A program made the position numbers and the translations under genes. A stretch of 64,000 nucleotides of DNA from Paraconexibacter antarcticus (lineage in GTDB: Bacteria; Actinomycetota; Thermoleophilia; Solirubrobacterales; Solirubrobacteraceae), in the NCBI RefSeq assembly GCF_024220175.1, contig NZ_CP098502.1, positions 2,108,001 through 2,172,000 of the forward strand, in the 5' to 3' direction. The notes beneath the pieces are model-generated. The model was not told where the DNA came from. It worked only from the letters and a program-made list of their open reading frames with translations, and ran no database searches. How positions within the stretch are numbered: position 1 is the stretch's first letter; every line of letters starts with the position of its first letter. Shown here in pieces: positions 58,050-64,000 of this stretch.

Positions 58050-58624
58050 GGGCCCCGGCGGACGACGCGGGCGGGGTTGCCGGCCACCGTGCTCCCGGCG
58101 GGCACGTCGCCGGTGACGACGGCGCCCGCCGCGACGATCGCGCCGGCGCCGATGCGGGCGGGGCCGAGGATCGTCGCGCGGGCGCCGATCCACACGTCGG
58201 CGCCGATGTCGATCCGGGCGCGCAGCCGCGGTGCCCGGGCCGGGGCGTCGATGTCCGGCAGGGCGTGGTCGGGGTCGCCCTCGCCGGGGCCGCCGGGCGG
58301 GACGGCACAGGCGTCGTCGGCGATGAGCACCTCGTGCGCGATGAACGTGTGGTCCCCGACGCGGACGGTGCCGCTCGTCGCGAAGACCGCCCCGACGACG
58401 GTGCAGAAGCGGCCGATGCGGACGACGCCCTCCGGGCCGAGGTCGAAGTGACAGCCGTGGTAGACGCCGGAGTCGTCGCCGACGGCAACCGCGACCGGAC
58501 GGCGGCTCGCGCAGTGGACGAAGGCGTGGGCCGAGTGCAGGAAGGTCCGCTCCCCGAGCTGGACGTTCGGCGGCAGCGGCCGGGGGTACCAGTCGTGGGC
58601 GAGCGTGGGCGCGGCGGCGGTCAT
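58037..58624 (-). CDS. Left-handed beta-helix acyltransferase (hexapeptide) 2
   Basis: 195 residues. A hexapeptide-repeat acyltransferase: repeats such as VRIGRFCTVVGAVFATSGTVRVGDHTFIAHEVLIADD, DIGADVWIGARATILGPARIGAGAIVAAGAVVTGDVPAGSTVAGNPARVVRRG, the usual WxxAxA... GNPA ending. This fold O- or N-acetylates sugars or antibiotics. Homologous ending to the next gene (58629). ATG 58624 follows the previous gene by 4 bp; the GT-B gene overlaps its 3' end. Confidence 0.88.
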   Translation of the reverse strand: MTAAAPTLAHDWYPRPLPPNVQLGERTFLHSAHAFVHCASRRPVAVAVGDDSGVYHGCHFDLGPEGVVRIGRFCTVVGAVFATSGTVRVGDHTFIAHEVLIADDACAVPPGGPGEGDPDHALPDIDAPARAPRLRARIDIGADVWIGARATILGPARIGAGAIVAAGAVVTGDVPAGSTVAGNPARVVRRGPWPA

Positions 58625-58628
58625 CGGG

Positions 58629-59210
58629 TCACCGCTCCTCGCCGTCGGCCGGCCGGGCCGGGTTGCCGCTGACGGTCGCCCCGGCGGGCACGTCGCGGGT
58701 GACGACGGCGCCCGCGCCGATGCGCGCGCCGGCGCCGATCTGCACGCCCTTCAGGACGATGGCGCCGATCCCGATCCAGGCGCCGTCGCCGATGCGCACG
58801 GGCCGCGCCACGAGCGGCGCGCGCCGGGTGGCGTCGCCGTGGGGGGCGCTCGCCTCGGCGTCGCGGTGGCGCGCGGCGGGGTCGGTCGGGTGGAAGTCGC
58901 AGTCGGCGATCGTCACGCCGTAGGAGACGGTGACGTCCGCGCCGATGTCGACCTGCTCGGCGGCCATGATCACCGCGCCGACGAGCGTCGTGCCCGCGCC
59001 GACGGTGACCCGGGCGCCCGGCTCGAGGTTGAACGTCGTCCACCCGAAGACGCGGACGTCGTCGCCGAGGACCACCGCCGGCGTGCGCGTGCTGCGGCAG
59101 CGCTCGAAGCACTCGGGCCGCTCGATCCACGCGCCCGCGCCGAGCGCCACCATCGCGCCGAGCTCGCCGTAGTCCCAGTCGCCGGTCGCCCGGCCCACGT
59201 CGTACGCCAT
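58629..59210 (-). CDS. Left-handed beta-helix acyltransferase (hexapeptide) 1
   Basis: 193 residues. Hexapeptide beta-helix: AMVALGAGAWIERPECF, VVLGDDVRVFGWTTFNLEPGARVTVGAGTTLVGAVIM, PVRIGDGAWIGIGAIVLKGVQIGAGARIGAGAVVTRDVPAGATVSGNPARPADG. Probably acetylates or otherwise acylates a sugar of the product made by the operon. ATG 59210 starts 3 bp after the paralogous GT (59214) ends. The endings of the two acyltransferases are alike. Confidence 0.88.
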   Translation of the reverse strand: MAYDVGRATGDWDYGELGAMVALGAGAWIERPECFERCRSTRTPAVVLGDDVRVFGWTTFNLEPGARVTVGAGTTLVGAVIMAAEQVDIGADVTVSYGVTIADCDFHPTDPAARHRDAEASAPHGDATRRAPLVARPVRIGDGAWIGIGAIVLKGVQIGAGARIGAGAVVTRDVPAGATVSGNPARPADGEER

Positions 59211-59213
59211 CGC

Positions 59214-60428
59214 CTACACCCCCGCGTCCTGCAGCAGCCGCCCGAGGACGACCCCCGCGTCGAAGTACTCCCGGGCGATCGCCAGCGCGGCGGCCCCGTG
59301 CCGCGCCGGGTCGCCCGCCACGTCCTCGAGCGCCGCGACCGCCTCGTCGGCGGTGCGGAAGCTCAGCAGCCCCTCGCCGGTCGGGAGGACCGCGTCGAAC
59401 CCGGTGTCCTGCACGACGACCGGCCGCCCGGCCGCGAGGTACGTCGCGGTGCGGTCGCTGAACCAGCCGCTGCGCAGGCGCACGTTCTGGTCCTTCGCCG
59501 CCGTGAACTCGCCGCCGGAGGCGCGGATGAAGGCGCGGTAGGCCTCGTGGTCGCCGGAGAGGTCGCGCGCCGGCCGCACGCGGAAGCCGGCGGCGCGCAG
59601 GCGGGCGAGCGTCGCCCCGTCGTCGAGGGCGAGCGCGAGCTCGATGCTCGCGCCGACGCGGGCGGGGACGCCGAGGAGCTTCTCGAACTCGGCGCTCTTG
59701 CTCCAGCGGTACGTCTCCCCGCGCCACTCGATGTCTTTGTGCGGCTGGTCCCAGCTGGCGATCGTCGTGAACCGGAACCCGTCGGGGTCGGCGATCGCCC
59801 CCTTGGCGCTCGCCCGACCGGATGCGCCCCCCGGCAGGCCGTCCGGCCGCCACCAGTCGAGCACCACCGGCTGCCGCGTCGGGCGGTAGTCGAAGCCGCC
59901 GGTCGGGATCTCGCAGCCGTCGGTGCCGATCCGCTCGCCGAAGGTGAAGTGGTGCGTGTGCGCCGCGAGGATGTCCCGGGTGGACCCACGGCCCTGGTCC
60001 AGCTCGAGCTGCGGGGTCACCGGGTCGGTCTCGAGGTAGATCCGGACGGGGACGTCGAGGTGGGCGTCGTGCAGGATCGTCGCGCCGCTGAGGTTCAGCA
60101 GGACGTCCGCCTCGGCGAGCAGCCCGTCGAGCCGCGCGGCGAGCGGACCGTGGATCTCGCCCTCGCGCGCGGCGTTGACGAACGCCCACCGCTCCCCGAA
60201 GCCGTGTGCCGCCAGGACCGTCCCGAGCCGCGCGGCGGCGCCGGTCGCGTCGTCGGTGATCGTCTCGAGGTCCGGGTCGTAGGGCCAGTTGCCGGTGTCC
60301 TCGAGGTAGGTGACGTCGTGCCCGAGCCGGCGCAGCCCCTCGAGGTAGTGGAGGACCTGCCAGGCGACGCCCGCGAAGGGCATCTGCGCGAGCGCGCCGA
60401 GCACGACGATGCGGCGGGCCTCAGACAC
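59214..60428 (-). CDS. Glycosyltransferase, GT-B-like (paralogue A)
   Basis: 404 residues from GTG 60428, which has an exceptional GGAGG ribosome site 6-7 nt upstream (an ATG at 60461 is also possible). Motifs: RIVVLGALAQMPFAGVAWQVLHYLEGLRRLGHDV, and a C-terminal donor site RSGWFSDRTATYLAAGRPVVVQDTG. Paralogue of the gene at 56904-58049. It overlaps the PIG-L deacetylase stop by 8 bp, so it is translationally coupled. The sugar transferred is unknown. Confidence 0.84.
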   Translation of the reverse strand: MSEARRIVVLGALAQMPFAGVAWQVLHYLEGLRRLGHDVTYLEDTGNWPYDPDLETITDDATGAAARLGTVLAAHGFGERWAFVNAAREGEIHGPLAARLDGLLAEADVLLNLSGATILHDAHLDVPVRIYLETDPVTPQLELDQGRGSTRDILAAHTHHFTFGERIGTDGCEIPTGGFDYRPTRQPVVLDWWRPDGLPGGASGRASAKGAIADPDGFRFTTIASWDQPHKDIEWRGETYRWSKSAEFEKLLGVPARVGASIELALALDDGATLARLRAAGFRVRPARDLSGDHEAYRAFIRASGGEFTAAKDQNVRLRSGWFSDRTATYLAAGRPVVVQDTGFDAVLPTGEGLLSFRTADEAVAALEDVAGDPARHGAAALAIAREYFDAGVVLGRLLQDAGV

Positions 60429-61218
60429 GGACGGCCTCCCCGAGGAGGGCGCCGAGGACATCGGGTCCCGGGCCGCCCGCGACGTGCCACTGCTCGACGC
60501 CGAGATGCGCGGTGCCGAGGTCGTCCGGGAGGGTCGCGAAGAGGTGGCCGCGATCGATCTGGGTGCGGTGGGCGCGGAGCGCGCGGAGCTTGCGATCGAT
60601 GACCTCGCTCACGTCGACGCGCGTGAGCGGGAGGCCGTCGGTCGGCGAGCCGAACGCCTCCGGCTCCAGGCCCCACAGCGACGCGGGCAGCCCGCGGGCG
60701 GCGGCGGCCGCGACGAGCGCGCAGGCGGTCTCCGGCTCCCAGCACGCCTCGTAGACGCACGGTCCGCCCGGTCCGGCGAGCGCGGCCGCGCGCAGAGCGA
60801 TCTCGCGGGCGGCGATGTGGTCGGGATGCCAGTAGAGCCCGTCCGGCGCGAAGGTCAGCAGCGCGGCCGGCGCGAGCGGCGCCAGGACCGCGGCGACCTC
60901 GGCGGCGGCCGTCTCCACGTCGACCCAGGGCAGCTCGCCGTCGGGGTGGTGCAGGCAGCGGGCCCAGCCGGCCCCGAGGTGGGTGGCCGCCTCGGCGAGC
61001 TCGCGCTCGCGCACCTCGCCGAGCGTCGCCGGCGTCGCGAGGCGCGGGTCGCCGATGGGCCCGAGCTCCCCGCGGGTCAGCGTGAGGATCCCGGTCGGGA
61101 CGCCGGCGCGCGCGGCGAGGGCGAGCGTCCCGCCGGCGATGAGCGACTCGTCGTCGGGATGGGCGACGAGCGCGACGATGCCGCCGGTGCGGGAGCGGGG
61201 CGGGACGAGGAGCGCCAT
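60421..61218 (-). CDS. PIG-L family zinc deacetylase (LmbE-like)
   Basis: 265 residues. Core AHPDDESLIAGGTLALAARAG (HPDD, zinc site), LTLTRGELGPIGDPRL, and the conserved late HPDH region (LYWHPDHIAAREIALRAA). It removes an N-acetyl group from a GlcNAc-type residue, as in mycothiol and GPI biosynthesis. Its position between a glycosyltransferase and a GT4 gene suggests action on a sugar of the operon product. ATG 61218 shares a base with the GT4 stop (TGATG). Confidence 0.9.
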   Translation of the reverse strand: MALLVPPRSRTGGIVALVAHPDDESLIAGGTLALAARAGVPTGILTLTRGELGPIGDPRLATPATLGEVRERELAEAATHLGAGWARCLHHPDGELPWVDVETAAAEVAAVLAPLAPAALLTFAPDGLYWHPDHIAAREIALRAAALAGPGGPCVYEACWEPETACALVAAAAARGLPASLWGLEPEAFGSPTDGLPLTRVDVSEVIDRKLRALRAHRTQIDRGHLFATLPDDLGTAHLGVEQWHVAGGPGPDVLGALLGEAVRV

Positions 61219-62243
61219 CACGCCACCAGCCGCCGGTAGAGGGCCTCGTAGTCGTCGACCATGCGCTGCAGGCCGAAGCGCGCCTCGGCGCGTGCGCGGA
61301 TCGCGTGGCGGTCGAGGGCGAGCGCGGCGGGGACGTGACCGGCGAGGCCCTCCCAGTCGTCCGCGACGAACCCGCTGACGCCGTGCTCGACGACCTCGGG
61401 GACGGCGCCGCGGGCGGTCCCGAGGACCGGCGTCCCGCAGGCCATCGCCTCGATCATCACGAGCCCGAACGGCTCGGGGTAGGTGATCGGGAAGAGCAGG
61501 GCGGCGGCGCCGGCGAGGAGCCGGTCGCGCGTCGCGTGGTCGACCGGCCCGACCCAGCGTACCCGCTCGCCGTCGAGGTGCGGCTCGATGCCGTGGTCCT
61601 CGCCCTCGACCTCGGGCCCGGCGAGGACGATCGGCAGCCCCGCGGCGCGGGCGATGCGGATCGCGTCGAGCGGGCCCTTGTCGGGCAGCAGCCGGCCGAG
61701 GAAGAGGAGGTACTCGCCGGCCTCGGGCGAGAACGGGAAGGCGGCGACGTCGATGCCATGCGGGATGACGGTGACGTCGAGCCCCGGGCCGAGCTCCCGC
61801 CGGTGGTGCTCGGACGCCGCCGTGAGATGCACGGTCGGGGTGCGGCGCTGCGTCTCGCGGACCTCGGGTGAGGAGTCGACGTGCTGCGTCTCGACGAACG
61901 GGACGCTCGTGAGCCGCGCGAACGGCAGGGCGAAGTGCAGGTCGTGCGCGTGGATGACGTCGTGCTCGCCGGCGTGGGCGAAGGCCGCGGCGGCGTTGAC
62001 GCTCTCGGCGAACTGCCAGTCCCACAGGTGCTCGTCCTCGTCGTACCCGATGGGCCGCTCGGCCCGCAGCCGGGCGGTCGTCTGCGAGTCGCCGGTCGCG
62101 TAGAGCGTGACGTCGTGGCCGCGGCGCACGAGCTCGTCGCAGAGCGCGCCGACGAGCTGCTCGATCGAGTCGCCCGCCCCGCGGCGGACGGGCTGGGCGA
62201 CGGGGGCGATCTGGGCGATCCGCAGGCGGCGCGCGTCAGGCAT
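61218..62243 (-). CDS. Family 4 glycosyltransferase
   Basis: 341 residues. GT-B fold: RIAQIAPVAQPVRRGAGDSIEQLVGALCDELVRRGHDV, HAHDLHFALPFA, the E-x7-E donor region in YPEPFGLVMIEAMACGTPVLGTARGAVPEVVEHGVSG, and the VIPHGIDV motif. It transfers a sugar from a nucleotide (UDP or GDP type) donor to an acceptor. It overlaps the ABC gene by 8 bp and PIG-L by 1 bp, both on the minus strand. Confidence 0.9.
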   Translation of the reverse strand: MPDARRLRIAQIAPVAQPVRRGAGDSIEQLVGALCDELVRRGHDVTLYATGDSQTTARLRAERPIGYDEDEHLWDWQFAESVNAAAAFAHAGEHDVIHAHDLHFALPFARLTSVPFVETQHVDSSPEVRETQRRTPTVHLTAASEHHRRELGPGLDVTVIPHGIDVAAFPFSPEAGEYLLFLGRLLPDKGPLDAIRIARAAGLPIVLAGPEVEGEDHGIEPHLDGERVRWVGPVDHATRDRLLAGAAALLFPITYPEPFGLVMIEAMACGTPVLGTARGAVPEVVEHGVSGFVADDWEGLAGHVPAALALDRHAIRARAEARFGLQRMVDDYEALYRRLVA

Positions 62244-64000
62244 CGTCGCCGCCGGCGGTCGTGTCCGCGACGCCGGACAGCGCGTCGTGGTCGGCGATGT
62301 CCATCTGGCGGTTGTAGAGCGACGCGTACAGCCCGTGGTTCGCGAGCAGCTCGGCGTGCGTGCCGTGCTCGACGATGCGGCCGCCGTCGACGACGAGGAT
62401 GCGCGAGGCCCGCCGGATCGTCGACAGCCGGTGGGCGATGACGAACGAGATCCGGCCCTCCATGAGGCGCTCGAGCGCGTCGAGGAGCGCGCCCTCGGTG
62501 CGGGCGTCGAGGGCGGACGTCGGCTCGTCGAGGACGAGCACCGGCGCGTCCTTGAGGAACGCCCGCGCGATCGACAGGCGCTGCTTCTCGCCGCCGGAGA
62601 GGGTCGCGCCGCGTTCGCCGATGAGCGTGTCGTAGCCCTCGGGCAGGCGGCTGACGAACTCGTGCGCGTTCGCCGCGCGCGCGGCCCGCTCGATGTCCGC
62701 GCGGGCGGCGTCCGGGCGGCCGTAGGCGATGTTGTCGGCGATCGTGACCGGGAAGATGAAGGGGTCCTGGAGGACCATCGCCACCTGGCGCCGCAGCGAC
62801 TGGTGGCGCATGTCGCGCAGGTCGACGCCGTCGATCGTGATGCGGCCGCTCGTCGGGTCGAAGAACCGGACGAGGAGGTTCATCATCGTCGTCTTGCCCG
62901 CCCCGGTCGGGCCGACGATCGCGATCGTCTCGCCGGGCTCGGCGAGGAAGTCGACCTCGTGCAGCACCTCGCGGCCGGGCTCGTAGCCGAAGCTCACGCG
63001 GTCGTAGCGGATCGGACCGGTGACCTTCGCCTCCTTCGCGTGCGGCCGGTCCTGGATGTCGGGCTCGAGCTCGAGCAGCTCGCTCACGCGGTCGGCCTCG
63101 GCGGCGGCGCCCTGCACGGTCTGCGTCGTGTGCGTGATCGAGTCCAGCGGGTCGTAGAGCGAGCCGAGGTAGGAGAGGAAGACGATGATCGTGCCCGTCG
63201 TCAGCTCGCCCTTGAGCGCGAGGTCGGCGCCGACGTAGATGACGCCGGCCGTCCCCACCGTCGTGACGAGGCCGGCGAAGAGCTCGAACCAGAGCCCGGC
63301 CACGGTCGAGCGGACGTAGGCGACGACGGTGCGGTCGGCGTACGCGCGGAAGCGGCGCACCTCGTGCTCCTCGCGGGTGAACGCCTGCACCGCGGGCATC
63401 GCGCTGAGCGACTGCTCGACGACGTTCATCATCATGCCCTCGAGGTCGCGCTGCTCGCGGTTGCGGTCCTTGATCGGGCCGCCGAGCACCTTGATGACGA
63501 TGAGGAAGAACGGCGTGATGCCGAGGGCGAGCAGGGTGAGCGTCGGCTGCAGGTTCCACATGACGACGAACATCGCCACGAGCGTCACGAGCGCCTGGAC
63601 GGCGGGGACGAGCGCGTCGGCCACGAGCGTGTTCACGCACCAGCAGTCGCCGGTGACGCGGGAGATGAGGTCGCCGACGGGCCGCCGGTGGTGGAACAGG
63701 ACCGAGAGGCGTTGCAGGTGGGCGAAGAGGTCGGTCGCGAGGCTCCACGTCATCCGCTGCCCGAGGAGCAGCGAGTTGTACGTGTAGATCATCTGCGTGA
63801 GCGTCCCCAGCAGGAAGATGAGGATCGTCCCGACGGCGACCCAGACGAGCAGCCCGTGCTTGCCGTCGACCCCCGGGAGGGCCTTGAGGACGCCCGGGAT
63901 CGCGTGGTTCCCGAGGACGTTGTCGACGACGAGCTTGATCGGCCACGGCCGCAGCAGGTCGAGGGCGATGTTCGCGAGCATCGTCGCGATGAGGATGAGC
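62236..64000 (-). CDS. ABC exporter, fused permease-ATPase (partial at window edge)
   Basis: At least 587 residues; the start lies beyond 64000. A type I exporter: about six transmembrane segments in the N-terminal half (for example TLTQMIYTYNSLLLGQRMTW), then the ATPase with Walker A GPTGAGKTT, signature LSGGEKQRLSIARAFL, Walker B VLVLDEPTSALDARTEG and the switch HRLSTIRRA. MsbA/LmrA-like single-chain half transporter. At the head of the operon it probably exports the lipid-linked or free sugar product. The N-terminus and the true promoter are outside the window. Confidence 0.92.
   Translation of the reverse strand, partial: LILIATMLANIALDLLRPWPIKLVVDNVLGNHAIPGVLKALPGVDGKHGLLVWVAVGTILIFLLGTLTQMIYTYNSLLLGQRMTWSLATDLFAHLQRLSVLFHHRRPVGDLISRVTGDCWCVNTLVADALVPAVQALVTLVAMFVVMWNLQPTLTLLALGITPFFLIVIKVLGGPIKDRNREQRDLEGMMMNVVEQSLSAMPAVQAFTREEHEVRRFRAYADRTVVAYVRSTVAGLWFELFAGLVTTVGTAGVIYVGADLALKGELTTGTIIVFLSYLGSLYDPLDSITHTTQTVQGAAAEADRVSELLELEPDIQDRPHAKEAKVTGPIRYDRVSFGYEPGREVLHEVDFLAEPGETIAIVGPTGAGKTTMMNLLVRFFDPTSGRITIDGVDLRDMRHQSLRRQVAMVLQDPFIFPVTIADNIAYGRPDAARADIERAARAANAHEFVSRLPEGYDTLIGERGATLSGGEKQRLSIARAFLKDAPVLVLDEPTSALDARTEGALLDALERLMEGRISFVIAHRLSTIRRASRILVVDGGRIVEHGTHAELLANHGLYASLYNRQMDIADHDALSGVADTTAGGDDA

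Noticed and set aside
1..64000. tRNA, rRNA, riboswitch, insertion sequence or prophage genes
   Set aside because: Read through all intergenic gaps; no cloverleaf, known riboswitch core, transposase or phage gene was recognised.

Overview
The window is a very GC-rich bacterial chromosome segment with dense coding, many GTG starts, translationally coupled genes (ATGA, GTGA and TGATG junctions) and many start codons lying just downstream of a TANNNT -10 box. Together with the ArgRS signature HVGG in place of HIGH, the P450/TetR, MarR, FadR and PknB-type genes, and ECF sigma factors with a fused C-terminal HxxxCxxC zinc motif, this points to an actinobacterium, plausibly a Thermoleophilia/Solirubrobacterales-type soil organism. 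That placement is inference; no rRNA or tRNA gene was found here.

Layout. 1-10.4 kb: tail of an unknown gene, ECF sigma factor, DUF255 thioredoxin-like protein, secreted alpha/beta hydrolase, a RidA-IlvA operon, a CPA1-type antiporter, a LacI regulator and a small protein behind stacked palindromes. 10.6-16.5 kb: a minus-strand amine-catabolism cluster (glutamine-synthetase-like ligase, FadR-type regulator, APC permease, aldehyde dehydrogenase, SDR). 16.6-22.3 kb: YczE-type membrane protein, GT2 and acyltransferase-3 genes, a small anchored protein and a secreted NHL propeller. 22.4-28.7 kb: GMC oxidoreductase, then a 46-bp-hairpin-bounded AbiEi/DUF559 nuclease-like cassette with a frameshift, a class III aminotransferase, an FAD oxidoreductase and a secreted trypsin-like protease. 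28.8-35.9 kb: AlkZ-like protein coupled to an acyl-CoA synthetase, divergent acyl-CoA dehydrogenase, a glucuronokinase-like kinase coupled to a GalU-like transferase, MarR, DedA. 35.9-41.5 kb: Tgt, a coupled HD-GYP/GGDEF pair, and a phosphoesterase-lipoprotein-Ser/Thr kinase operon. 41.6-47.2 kb: two secreted paralogues plus a DUF916/PapD-like membrane protein, RlmH, an RCK channel-like protein and ArgRS. 47.2-49.6 kb: tandem repeat, twin hairpins, and a CcdA/CcmH/TlpA cytochrome c maturation operon. 49.7-56.1 kb: methyltransferase, LEH-like protein, TetR with a palindrome over the P450 promoter, DUF1059, an orphan DNA amino-methyltransferase, a small ORF and a membrane-tethered ECF sigma factor. 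56.2-64 kb: an eight-gene minus-strand operon (ABC exporter, GT4, PIG-L deacetylase, two paralogous glycosyltransferases, two left-handed beta-helix acyltransferases, YdjC deacetylase) that looks like an uncharacterised sugar-containing export product pathway.

The most unusual items are the nuclease cassette bounded by two homologous hairpins (with a compensatory stem change), the eight-gene glyco-operon, the WxL-like secreted triad, and the recurrent leaderless-promoter signature. These rest on reading the sequence alone; family names come from motif recognition, and no database search was run.
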